Part shown: piece after piece, positions 1 to 11,555 of the stretch
Layout of the letters: each line of letters starts with the position of its first letter
How positions within the stretch are numbered: the first letter of the stretch is position 1
Assembly: GCF_000002865.3 (NCBI RefSeq)
Contig: NW_001865055.1
Coordinates: 256,371 to 320,370, forward strand
DNA from: Monosiga brevicollis MX1
Taxonomy: Eukaryota > Opisthokonta > Choanoflagellata > Craspedida > Salpingoecidae
Direction: 5' to 3'
DNA length: 64,000 bases
The notes under the pieces: model-generated
Databases searched by the model: none
What the model saw: the letters and a program-made list of their open reading frames with translations, nothing else
What the model was told of the DNA's origin: nothing
Position numbers and translations under genes: made by a program

Positions 1-1241
1 CAACGGCTGAAGATTAACAGGTAGATGTGGCTGGATGGGTAGAAAAGGGAGAGAGAGAGAGAGAGAGAGGGAGAGAGAGGCGCAACGGCGGCGGCGGTGG
101 TGGTGATGATGGTGCGACGGCGGGTGTGACAGCGGCAGCGCTGCCGTATGGACCCCGACACCCCGTCGACTACAACACACACATTCAGAGAGAGAGAACG
201 CGCGCGCGCGAGAGAGAGAGAGAGAAAGTGAAAGTGAACGGTCTGATAGAGAGACCGGCCTGGGATAACTTGATGTCAGAGATGTGCTCGGATCCAAGCA
301 AGGTTGTAACTTTATATCAAGCACGAGTCAGAGATATCGGGATTCTCTGATCCCAAAGCAGAGAAGTATGACATCGCTGCAGCGATACAGACGACAAAAA
401 AGCGCGCGCAATGTGAGCGCGTGTCGCTGCCCTGGCCGGTGCACACATGAACACAGGGGGTCGTGCCAGCTGCCCAACGCCTTGTTCCCCACCAACTCGA
501 CCAGGCCACACCGGCCCCGCCACCAGCACCACCGCCATGACAAGCTCAACCGCTGGGGCGCTGCCGTATTCTCTGCTTTGGACTTGCTTCTACTCTCGTG
601 CAGATTGTGCAACAGCATGAACCCCGCCCGCATCAGAGTTATCGACGTGCATTACAAAGTTATTGTATTTTTGCTAACCTTGTTTTAATTACTTTGTGCA
701 GACTATATGGACGTTTGTGTAGTTGACGGAGGTGGTCATGTAACTCTGGCATGTGGCTCTTGTCCAAACATACTGTTGAGAACAAGTGTTCGAATGTGCG
801 TCCGGGTCCAGCGCGTGACATTAGCATGTAAAGTGTACTATATAACACACTCGACCCGCACACGAGCTGGCCCTCCAAGTTGACGGATGACGAAATGGAT
901 ATCCGAGTCTCCCCCAGTCTTCCAGTCTCACTGTTTCTGTCACCGAGTTCGCCTGCTGTGACCGGATTCCAATGATGGTTGACACTGAGGGGAAGAACTC
1001 GACATGAATTATTGACTTCGTCCAGGGAGCCAGGGTGGTGTGCACGACAACACGAGTAAAAGAGTAATAGCCATGGGCGGATGTCAGACCCATGAAACTG
1101 AGAAGAACACGGAAAAGAACACGGAAAAGCGCGGCGTGCAGGAAACGAGGGAAAGATCCTGGCGCGGCCAGGCAAGCGCAACCCACACACACACACACAC
1201 ACATAGGTACGCACAAAGTCTGCGGTGGACCAAAAACACTT
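1..1241. other. Non-coding stretch, no supported gene
   Basis: Open frames here are short, rich in Arg/Glu from GA repeats or of random composition, and none resembles a known family. The stretch lies downstream of the DNAAF1 stop codon (read on the minus strand), so its right-hand end probably holds that gene's 3' UTR. It contains GA-rich microsatellites near 48-88 and 186-228 and a CA tract near 1183-1203. Confidence 0.6.
48..228. repeat. Two GA microsatellites with a GC-rich interlude
   Basis: Runs of GA dinucleotides lie at about 48-88 and 186-228, separated by GGC/GGT-rich sequence. They are purine-rich on the plus strand. Confidence 0.75.
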
Positions 1242-3052
1242 CTAGTCAAGGTCGTCAAAGTCGGTCGAGGCCAAGATTTCAATCTTGGGGCGACCGCTCG
1301 CACCTCCCGACCCCGTGGCGGTGGCACCGGTCGCATCGTTGCCCACGCGAAGCCATTGTGGACCACCCCGCACCTCCAGCTCCTCTTCAACCTCCTCGGC
1401 ATCACTATCGGCCCCTTCGTCCCGTGCAGCCGTCAAAAACGTCATGGGGGCAGCCGAGGATGACGTTGGCTCCACGACGCCATTAAGCTCCTCATCATCC
1501 CAAATCTGCTCAGGAGCCCGCGGACCCGTAATGGCCTCCGAGACGCCTAACTCGGCACTCATGTCCTCCAATGGCGGGGGCACGTCCGAAACCGGCGCCG
1601 ACGTTGCCGCAGGCATGGTGGACAAATGTGGCGTCAAGGTTTCTTGATCTTCCTCAACCGACGTGCTCGTCACCTGGATCTCTGTGGCTTCGGCCTTGTT
1701 CGGCACAGACGCAGAGTCGCCGCCTTCACCGTCACTATCGATGCCAGATCGATCCACCGTCGAGCCCACCAGCGCTGCATCCGACTCCAGATCCACGTTT
1801 TCGGCCTCTTCGTCCGAGTCGGGATCACCGTTGGCCGCACGGGCCGCGGCGTGCTGTTCCCGCAAATCCCACAGGTATTTGACAGAGCGATACTGCCTTT
1901 CGCGCTCTGCAGCAATCCATCGCTCTCGCTCCGCTCGCTCGGCCTCACGGCCACCGTTGGACCAGGCCACCGCGCAGGCTCGCTCACGGTCGCTGACGGG
2001 CTACCACAGTCAAATAAAGAACACACAAGCACCCACAACACCAGACACGATGAGCACCACGTTCTCTTCTCTGCCAAAGCCAAGCAAAACGCCCCCTCGT
2101 TCACTTCACCATGCTAAAATTGCACATGGCCCGCCCGAAAAGTGGCGTGGCAAGAAATAAGACGTACCCGATCATCCAAATAAGTCAAGTGCTCGCAGCG
2201 AACGATGGTGGTCTTGCGATAGTTGGGCACGGCCTTGATCACCTTGTTGCCCATCAAGTTGAGTACTCGAAGATTGGGCATGGCCGCAAAGACATCCATG
2301 ATGGCCGGATCCTCCAGTCGGTTGTGGGACAAGTCGACCACAGACAGAGAAGGACAGGCTAGCAATCCACGCACATCATCGGCCGTGGCCAGTCGGTTGT
2401 GCGTGGCCTGCAGCGTGTTCAAGCGCTCCAAACGCTCCAGACCGGTCAAGCTCGTAATGAGATTGTTGCTCACGTTCAACTGATCCAAGTGCACGAGCGC
2501 GTCCAGGTTCTTCAGCTCACGCAAGACATTCTTTTGCAGGTAAAGAGCCCGCAACTCCGTCAGAGCCTCGAGATTCTCAATCTCGCCGATGCCGTTGCCC
2601 TCAAGCCACAAGCACTTGAGGCCCGTGTACTCTTCCAAATTCTCAATCTTGCTGAACCCTATCCCGCCGTGCAAACACACATCACAACACCATGTTGTTA
2701 ACTCTTGACACCAATTGCTGTAGCTTTCAACCACAGACCAATGCGTGCTCACATTCAAAGCCAAGACATACCCTTGTAGTGTAGGTACAGGATATCATTC
2801 AACGATGGCGTGCTGTACTGCTGCATCTCCTTGCAGAGCTGCTTCAGGTATTTCTTCGTGATGCTACACCCAGAGCAGCACGCGGCCCCGTCAGCTTTTA
2901 GCACCTGCCCTCATTATCCTCCACGGACGGGACAAAGCCAAAATTGCTTACCGAGGCCCGCTAGGCACCTCTGCTGCTGGCGCCGGCGCCGAAGCCATGG
3001 GCTTGACCGCCGGCTCTTGCTCCTGCGGCGACAACTCTTCAATCACAGCCAT
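1242..3052 (-). CDS. DNAAF1: Dynein axonemal assembly factor 1 (LRRC50/ODA7)
   Basis: Cytoplasmic leucine-rich-repeat factor needed to preassemble outer and inner dynein arms of motile cilia and flagella. Four exons join in frame: 3052-2952, 2863-2772, 2658-2168 and 2000-1242, giving 480 residues. The start ATG is followed by an acidic/Pro-Ala leader, then the family signature around [13 protein letters not shown], about five SDS22-type LRRs ([19 protein letters not shown] and following), the LRR-cap segment with [19 protein letters not shown] and LTYLDDRPV, and a basic helix rich in Arg/Glu after AWSNGG. The last third is acidic and low in complexity, as in animal orthologues. All introns show GT-AG ends on the minus strand, and the reading phase closes exactly. 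Similarity is recalled from the human protein, not computed. Confidence 0.93.
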
Positions 3053-3404
3053 CGTCGAGACTTGCCTCAACACACAAATCAGAGGATGTATGCAGTCTCA
3101 CACAGAACAGGTCTCAGCAGCACACGCAAACGCTCGACGATCCAGCCTCGAGCTCGAACCACCACCGTCCCGTCACGTCACGTCGACAACAGTTGCAGCG
3201 AGTTCCCAAAAAATGAAAAAAAAAAAAAAAAAAAAACGTTAAGTGTGTGTGTGTGTGTGCAAAAGTAAAAAAGTGTGATGGCGTCGTTGCTTGGTCGTCA
3301 AGGTTATGGCTTGGAAGCCAATAATGTCAGAATGTCAGATGACCGGCTGGCTGGCTGGCTGGCTGGCTTCCCATAATAAATTCGTTCACTTGGACACACA
3401 CTTG
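3053..3404. other. Spacer with poly-A, GT and CTGG repeats
   Basis: No gene seen. It holds an A-rich run (3216-3236), a GT tract just after it and a tandem CTGG repeat (about 3345-3367). It should contain the DNAAF1 5' UTR/promoter and the 3' UTR of the next minus-strand gene. Confidence 0.6.
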
Positions 3405-6400
3405 TCACTTGTCATGCAGCTTATCGACAACAGACCAGGGGGGCTTGGACAAGCTGGAGATGATCCAACAGCACAGTTGAGGGTAACGGACGACTACTGC
3501 CAACCATCCTACACAAGTGGGCGATGACATCCGCAGCCAGGGTACCCCAGTGAGCCAGCCACCCAACTGTCCCTCATCTCTCATCGTTTCCCTCCACCTG
3601 ATTGGTCCAAATAAGAACCGATGGGGCTGCGGTGCAAGGGGAAGACTAACCGGTAAACTGGCGGCTGTTGGTTGCGAACCCTGAAACATTGGTGACCACG
3701 ACAGGTCCCCTGCACCACTGCCGACGGCTGGATCAAGACCTGCGTCGTCGTTCCAGGAGACAGCCAACATACCCGTGGTCCCCGCCTCGCCATCGCCCCA
3801 CGTAGGCACCTCGGACCGCGGCCCGGCGAAGTGTGCACCGGCATCATCATGGTCCTGCCACGAATGCGCTAGCTCTGTCTGGAAAGGACTACTCGCCAGC
3901 GCGACCGAGTGATAGGACGAGCTCATGGGTTGTTCCAGCATCATGGACGATGGCATGACCGCTCCATGACTAGTTGCCATGCCCGTGGCACCACCCAGCA
4001 CTGGTGAAGAACTGGCCTCCCAATGCATCCCCGTGTCTGGCTGCTGGGTCCCCTCGGCCTCGGCACCAGTGCCCACCTGATCCAGATCCCAAAACACGGG
4101 ATCTGAAGAAGGGGCTTGGTTCAACCCAGTCGGTACTGCGCCGGCCACGTTCGAAGTGTGTGGGACACTTGCGGCCCCGGAGGCGAGCGAGGCGCCGGTC
4201 GCTGTTGCTATTTCCGTTGAAGACAGCCATCCTCCCAGAGAAGTATCACCAGTCAAGCCCTGCAGCCCGTTCGGTTCTACTCCTGAAGGCTCCTCCACGA
4301 ACAAATGTTGTAGCTCGTTGGAAAGGTGAAAGTTTTGCTGCTCAAGCTCCAGCTGTGTTTGCAACGTCTATGGCACGATCCCAAGTGGCAGGTTACGGGG
4401 CAAACTCTGTTTGACACGTGCTTCCCTCACTACACATGCACATCATTGGACTGATAAACAGAACCCACAACAATACGCTCACAAACCTTGCGCAGCCGCT
4501 GAAGGCGAGACTGGACAACGCCATCTCCTTGATGGCGTGCCAACAAGGCTTCGACCTGTTGTAATTGCTTTCGATACGTATCGATGGCCGACTCGTGCAC
4601 GACTGACATGTCCACCGAGCTGGCCCCACTGCCCATAGCAGCCAATTGATAGCGAATCGAGCTCTGTGCGTTCACGGCACCCACCATCTCCACCTCGTCT
4701 GTCAGTGACCCCATGGACTGACGTGCCGGCAAGCCACCTTCGGCTGATGGCCCGCCAGAAGACACTCGAACCATCGTACTGCCTACTACAGTGCCCGACC
4801 CTGCCGCGGTCGCAGCTTGAATGGGTACCGGTGACACGATAGAAGTTGCCTTGGCCGTGGCTACCGAGCCGTCAACTTCATCTGTCACCCGAGGTTCCGC
4901 GCCCTCGGCTTGCGGGCCACGGCCTTTGCCCGATTTGCTCCACGTGCGCAAGGGGTCAACGCTGCGATCAACCGAAAGGTTCTCGAGCCAACTGTGGCTC
5001 GTGCGCGAGTGCAAAGACCGGGGAGAGTGTGGCAATCCTCGACCGTCCCCACCCTCTGTTGCGCCGATGCGTGGTGGCGGCTGCCCCAGCTTGAGGGCCA
5101 AGACCTCAGGCTTGTCTTGCTCCCGGTGGCCATGGTGGGCTCGGTGTGCATGGAAATGACCCCACATGGAAGATGCAGCCGACTTGACCGACACAGGCGT
5201 CAAGGGCACATCCCGCTCGTCCAGTGCCTCCGGGTGCAAGCGATCTGCCGTGAGTTTGGCATCAAGCGAGCTGTGCTCACGCAGGAACGCCGCCCCTGCC
5301 ATCACCAAGCCCGCTCGTGGGTAGGCCACAAGGTCTTTGTCAACCATGAGCTGCAAGACGGGCCTCAGCTCCTCGTGCATTGCCACCACTGTGATCATGC
5401 TGCCAATCAGAAAAAAGGCCTCCGTTGCGCATGAGACGGCCTGGGTCAGACAGGTTAGGTCTGTTGCCTCGCTGGCTGCGGCGTATGGGCTGGAGTAGGC
5501 GTCACAAGCCGCACAATGCGAATAGAGCACCACGCGCCGAGTCGGGATATCGGGTTCACCGCTCACAAAGGCCTGCACGTCCCGTAGCACAGGATGAGTG
5601 GCCAAGACCTCGCGAAGCTTGGTGACTTGCAACACCTCGGGTGAAATCACCAAAATGTCGGCCGCGGTCAGGGGAGCCCAGTTGCTGGGCCATCGTTGCA
5701 TTAAGCGTTGTGCCTGCACCACACATTTGAACAATAGATCAGCATGTGCACTAAACAAGCCCTGAACCCTGTTCTGTTTTTTTCACGCAAGCAACGCCTT
5801 CCTGACTGCCTGGGCTCTGGAAACTGTGGACCATCCGACCCAAGCGTTGCATTCAATCACGTACACAGCTTAGGAGCTCGATCGCCTCGTACTCGTTTGA
5901 GTTCAAATCGATAGCGCCTATGCCACCAGAGAGCCACGGCGCACACTCAGTGAGCGCAAACCTCACACCCGGAGCAACGACTTCTTGTTGTTGCTGCTGC
6001 CGCTGCAGTTCCTGTGAATAGCCTTGCTTTGCTACAAACACAAACGCAACACACCTTCTTGCCAAGCGGTTTCAAGCAGCCCGTTGGTGTGCAAGATGGT
6101 AAACGGATACTTGATGGCGGCGTCGCCCTCGGCTGGGGGTCCAGGTGGGGCGATATTGGCTGGAGGAACAACTGAAGGAATGGGCTTGCTCTGCTTCAAC
6201 TCGCAGGTCAGAAAGAGTCGAGTCAGGTCCGCGAGCACTGGGTGTGCGCGATTAAGGTCTGACAACCAAAAGCAGTTTTGAGCACCCTCCCGACAGAGGC
6301 GTTTGACAATGCTATTGGCAAATGGCGAAGCCGCATCCATGCCCACGCGCACAATGGGTGGAACATGAAGCTGGGCTGTCGCTTGTCCCACCACCACGAC

Positions 6401-9400
6401 CGAAGTTTCTTCTGTGGCCACACCCAGGGGCACCAGCAGCCGATATTCCGGCACGCGGTGGGCGGCAAAGAAGCACATGTGCGTGAAGGGCCCGTGCTCG
6501 TCAGTGTCATCGCCATTGACAGGCGCGCGCGTGATATCGGCCATGCACGCCACCACCTCTGGTGCAGCATCGTAGGTGGCCACCAACACAGAGGCATCAG
6601 TTAGCACTGCCAGATTTGGTGTGGCGCTGCGCACCACTGTCACGTCCTCCGGCAGCACAGGTGCATCGGCGACTTCGCTTTCTGTGCGAAAGCGACACAA
6701 AATGTACTTGCACTTCTTGGGGCGCTCCGAGGAGAGTCGCAGCGCCAGCACATCGGCCTCTGCTGACGTGGCAGCCAATGCCAACACGAAGCGACCTGTA
6801 CGCTTGGCCACGTGCCGCAGCAAGTTGGACTCAAAGTCCAGCGCCGGGCCCAGCGGAGTTAGATGTGTTATCATGAGCAGACGACCGTTGGAATACACAG
6901 AGTCTGCCATGCGCACGGCCGTAATTTGGCGGTCACTGAGCCCCGAGTCGCGCAACACGGTATTAATGTTGCTGGACAGCTTGGCTGCCTTCACAGAGAA
7001 CAAATTGCGATTGAGTATCCAATGAGGATTGAGCACGGCCAAGGCCTTGGCTTGCAGCTCGTACTCGTGGGCTGGCACCTCAAAGCGCACGCTCGCTGTT
7101 TGTTGCAGCCAAGCCCGCGCCGCAGGTGGTAAGCTCAAAAGAATCCCCGTGCTGCTCGTGCGCTCCACGATGCCTCGCAGGACCACCTTGTTGGCCACGC
7201 TAACGACCACCTGGTTTGAAGCCGCACGCCAGCGACACGCATACAGACTCATGAGATGGCTTGACCAGGTGACAACGACTGGGCTGGAACCAGCCGAGGA
7301 CGAGAACAAGCATGACCGGCCGTCGACACGAGGCGTACCACGTCCCGCGGCAGTACGTGGGGAAATATGGCGGCGACTGCACCCAGAGTGACAATGCTGG
7401 CCCGGCACGCATCCTCACGAGCCTCGTTGGTATCTAGCACTTCCAGCTGGATTTCGGCCAGCTCAATTTGTGAGAGGTGGAAGTGACGCAACGCGAGGTG
7501 CTCCTGCAACTGCGCCAGCAGAACCCGCGCTTCTGGCTCCTTGATCTGAACCGAGGCCAGCAAAAACCAATGAGATAGTACCGGCACTCATCAAGCCTCG
7601 AACGACGGGCTGGCGAGGAACTTGCAAAACGCAAGCAGGCGTACCTGTACATTCGGCCGACTGTGCAAAGCACGAGTTTTGACGGCAGCTGCAACGTCAG
7701 CCACCATGTCCGTTCGCGGTGTCATACAGCCATATTGCTCCTAAGCAACGGCCCACAAAATAGCCAGCACACAAAGTCATGCGTCGCTCATACTCATTGA
7801 TTCGCGAAGAAGAGACACGTTGTTGAGGAGCAGAACAGCCTAGCTGACCTGATGCTCAAGACAGGGTAGGGTGTGGTGTGCCGTCTTGAACTTGGGATTG
7901 CTCTTGCTCTTGTTTTGCTCAAGTCGGTTAGCAATGGTCCTGTTAGCGGGTAGAGTCATGAATAGCAATCCAAAGGAAAAGGCCCTCCCCGTTGCAATCG
8001 AGGGTGCACGCACGCACGCACCGCTGATTGAATTGCAGAGCACCCAGAACATGTTTGTGCACTTCAAACAGGCGTGAGCGAAGCTCAACCGACGCCACAT
8101 GCACACCCAAGCGAGCAATGCCGACACCCAGATTCGTCACTACCAGAAGGCTTTGTCTACGCAATACCATGAACGTCAGCGCATCATCAAAGCATTGACC
8201 GCGCCTTTTCATGTGCAGAGCACTTCAAAGCAGAATGATATGACTCGAATCAACGCCTTCGTACAGTAAGTAACCCGTGGAATGTGGGGAGCATGTCACC
8301 TCTAGCTCCAGGTAGTCCTGAACCAAGATTGCACACAAAAGCCCACAGGTCAGGACACACGGGTTGTAAAGTACAAGAGCAAATCAAGGCGGGAAACGAA
8401 GGCAACCTGGCGATCCAGGGTGAGTCTGGGCTCCAGCACATTGCTATCAAGAGGCTGAAGAACGGCGCCAGTACTAGCGATGGCCCGACCAAACGCAAAC
8501 TCGGGAGCAGCAGGATTCAGCAGGACGATGGCTTGCAGCTCCAAACGCTCGTGCAACACTTCAGCACGGCGTAAACGTAAACGCCAAGACACATCGTGAG
8601 GGGCATCCAACTGCACCATTGGACCAGGCCGACACTCTGCCACTTGCAGGAAGGAATGCTTGTCAAGCTCTTGGATGGAACTCCAAATTTGGGCCACCCG
8701 TGCCAACACATTGCGTCGTAGCTCCCCCGCTCGTGCTCTAGGAAAAGGAAAAAAAAAAAGGAACCAAAGAAAAAAAAATGCATCGGATGAAAAGAACAGC
8801 ATAATGGGGGCACCTTTAAACTAAAAACAAGGGTGCCGAGGACACGGGTATGTGCACACACCGCTGGGAGGCGGTGCTTGCTTCACTGGCCGCGTCGGTC
8901 GGAGCGCCTACAAGAAGCTGTTGACGCTCCTGATCTTGCATTTCCTGCTCGCGCATCTGGGACCAAGCTTCGATTTCCTCCTGTCGGTTAAAAAAAAAAC
9001 CAGCAGACGAGGGTGATCACAGAGAGAGAGATAAATATGAGGGATATACAAACACTCACACACACAGACATACATACACTCCCAAGGTGGAGTGAAAAGT
9101 CTGTTGGCAACACATACTTGGCTGTGGGCAAATGTGCAGGATTCGGGTCCAAAGTCGCATTCACGACCGGAAGCAACAAAGCGGCACAATTGAAAGTCAC
9201 CCGTGACGTTTCGAGGCCAGGGGCGAAACTTTTTCTTGCCGGCAGCCGAAGTTTTGGCTGTGCAAATGGTCAATTCGTGAATACATGCAAAAGTTGTATC
9301 GACATTAGAGGGCAACGGACAAGCATGGCCGGTTCGAAAGGGTTGCCAATCAGCCTGCCTACCATTCATGGGTGTGAGCTTGGCGCTGGCCCGCTGCAGG

Positions 9401-10562
9401 TGCTCGGGGCTGGAAACGTGAGCTTGGAAGAGCGCTGAGCTGGCAAAGGCCACGTTGCAGCGATCGCAAAAGAAGCGCTGATTGAGCTGCATGTCGGTTC
9501 GAAGGACAATGCCCTTCTGTGGTCCATGACGCATATGAGGGGTGAGCCAATGCTGGACTTTGCCGCGCAGCAAAACTCAAGGAAGCTGCGTACCAGGTGA
9601 GGGGGCCCATCAAGGCCGGCAGCGGCTGAAGACGGTGTCGATGTAGAGGAGGCGGCAGCGCGGCCTATGGATCGTTGTAGCCAGCGGTTCCATGACTGCA
9701 GCTCACGCTCAGAGTGGGCCATGGGGCACTGCACACCCTCGGAGCAATGCCCTGTGGTAGAAGGGACGAACAGGGGGGCGGTGTAGGCATCATGAGCTGT
9801 TGGCATCACGGGGCTGCATCGTGCGGTAGTGGTGTCGATCACCAAGGCGCTTTGACGATGGAGTATAGCGGTGGGCGGCGTACCGCGGCCGGCAAATTGC
9901 TGGGGACAAGGCTTGAACTCGTGGTTGTGAGAACACGCTGGACCACGACCACAGCTGCCTTGCAACAGGGCCAAACAAATGTGCGACAGCTTGGCATCGG
10001 GGCGCCGCACACGGCCGCTGCCAGAAGAATGGCGGCGAGCACTACTGCTGGCAGAACTGCTCGAGTCTGGCGAGGCTGGTCGCGGCACGACCAACCGAGC
10101 CGGCCCCTGAAAGTTGACTCGGTGAGGTGTGGCTGGTTTGTCGCGAAAATTTGAGATTCGATCCTCGAGACGGGCACTTTTAAACGTACCAGTTGCCATT
10201 GCTTTGAGCCCTGGGCTCGATGCAAGGTGGTAGGCTGCCAAGTTTGACGGCACTTGGCGCAGCGGAGTATGCCTTCTCGCTGAGTTGTGGTGGTTGAGAC
10301 CACCGGCTTGGATCTGTCAATGAAGGCAAGTCAAGCCCTGGCGTGAGTGTTCAAAGAGGACGGGCACGCTCGAGGGGAAGAGGCCTTTCTGATGAGGCCA
10401 AGTGCTGATCCATGCGGCGGTGCCTCAGCCCACGACAGGATGGAAGGCAAGCCGCGCGTGCCAGTGGAGATCTGCCACAACCAAGGGGACGTACTTGCCC
10501 GCCGAGGCACGCCAACACATGCGGCAGGCCTCGACTGTTTCTGCTCCGCCTCGAGCCGCCAT
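3405..10562 (-). CDS. HELZ2/MOV10-like zinc-finger protein with degenerate SF1 helicase fold
   Basis: Read on the minus strand, the N terminus (MAARGGAETVEACRMCW at 10562) carries paired-Cys motifs (EACRMCW, LRCAKCRQTW), a CCCH finger (C-x7-C-x5-C-x3-H, near 9980-9900), a second CCCH-like unit GHCSEGVQCPMAHSERE, a U1-type C2H2 finger (FFCDRCNVAF ... H-x5-H, near 9450) and another CCCH unit (CRFVASGRECDFGPESC, near 9160). This array resembles HELZ2 and ZC3H7 proteins. Then come Ig-like segments (about 8700-7950), and from about 7100 a stretch that tracks MOV10 helicases: NPHWILNRNLFSV, the motif Ia-like LALAATSAEADVLALRL, EYRLLVPLGVATEE, VVVVGQATAQL, DILVISPE. The nucleotide-binding residues are replaced. 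A Ser/Thr-rich tail with coiled coil (LQQVEALLARHQ, LELEQQNFHLSNELQHLF) ends the protein. Many introns; the first intron junctions are unresolved, and the stop may be at 3405 or, after one more splice, near 3494. It could be two genes, but frame and domain order favour one. Confidence 0.68.
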
Positions 10563-10895
10563 GATAATCACCCACTCAACGATCACACACTCGGCAGCAG
10601 ACCCAAGACAGCAAGCCAAGGACCCTTGTCAATTCTGAGCACGCTTGGACGCGGCCACCACTGCAGCATCCCTTTGAGCAGCAATGCTTGCTCTGCAGAT
10701 CAAGTCACAGATCAAGTCTGCTATCCCTTGACGTCTTCAAAACCATCCCCCACCTTCCCTCACGAACCCCTGGACACTCTGACCCCCCCACCTCCTTTCC
10801 GCCCCACACCACACCACGCTTACCCCACCCACAAAGCCCCAGCTCCGCGGATCGCTCAGCCCGATCGCCACTGCCACCACCGTCGCGAGTCAAGT

Positions 10896-10990
10896 CGTGT
10901 GTGTGTGTGTGTGTGTGTGTGTGTCAGTGTGTTCCGTCAAACAAGAGAAACACACAGAGGAGAGTGTGTCGTCAAATGATGAAAGCAGAG

Positions 10991-11067
<77 letters not shown>
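10896..11067. repeat. (GT)n followed by long (CT)n ending in an N gap
   Basis: A GT tract at about 10896-10924 is followed by a pure CT tract from about 10994 to 11067, where the sequence turns to N. The true repeat length is unknown because the gap begins inside it. Confidence 0.9.
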
Positions 11068-11439
11068 NNNNNNNNNNNNNNNNNNNNNNNNNNNNNNNNN
11101 NNNNNNNNNNNNNNNNNNNNNNNNNNNNNNNNNNNNNNNNNNNNNNNNNNNNNNNNNNNNNNNNNNNNNNNNNNNNNNNNNNNNNNNNNNNNNNNNNNNN
11201 NNNNNNNNNNNNNNNNNNNNNNNNNNNNNNNNNNNNNNNNNNNNNNNNNNNNNNNNNNNNNNNNNNNNNNNNNNNNNNNNNNNNNNNNNNNNNNNNNNNN
11301 NNNNNNNNNNNNNNNNNNNNNNNNNNNNNNNNNNNNNNNNNNNNNNNNNNNNNNNNNNNNNNNNNNNNNNNNNNNNNNNNNNNNNNNNNNNNNNNNNNNN
11401 NNNNNNNNNNNNNNNNNNNNNNNNNNNNNNNNNNNNNNN
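11068..11439. other. Assembly gap (N run)
   Basis: 372 N characters, beginning directly inside a CT repeat. Any open frame drawn across it is meaningless. Confidence 0.99.
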
Positions 11440-11555
11440 TTGTCCTTTGCGATGAGGTCATTTCAGGAGCTGCCAGGGGACCACCGATTCATCTTTTCAA
11501 TGAGCAACTCAACTCTCTGAACTCGGAGGAATGAAGGGTGTGTGGATAGCAGATG

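Larger units (their letters stand above)
10563..11555. other. Repeat-filled spacer with assembly gap
   Basis: No coding region is supported. The stretch holds the putative upstream region of the zinc-finger/helicase-like gene, GT and CT microsatellites and a 372-nt N run. A Pro-rich plus-strand frame at 10688-10890 runs into the repeats and looks random. Confidence 0.6.

Noticed and set aside
27-350. 107-codon frame at the left edge
   Set aside because: Composed mostly of Arg/Glu from GA repeats.
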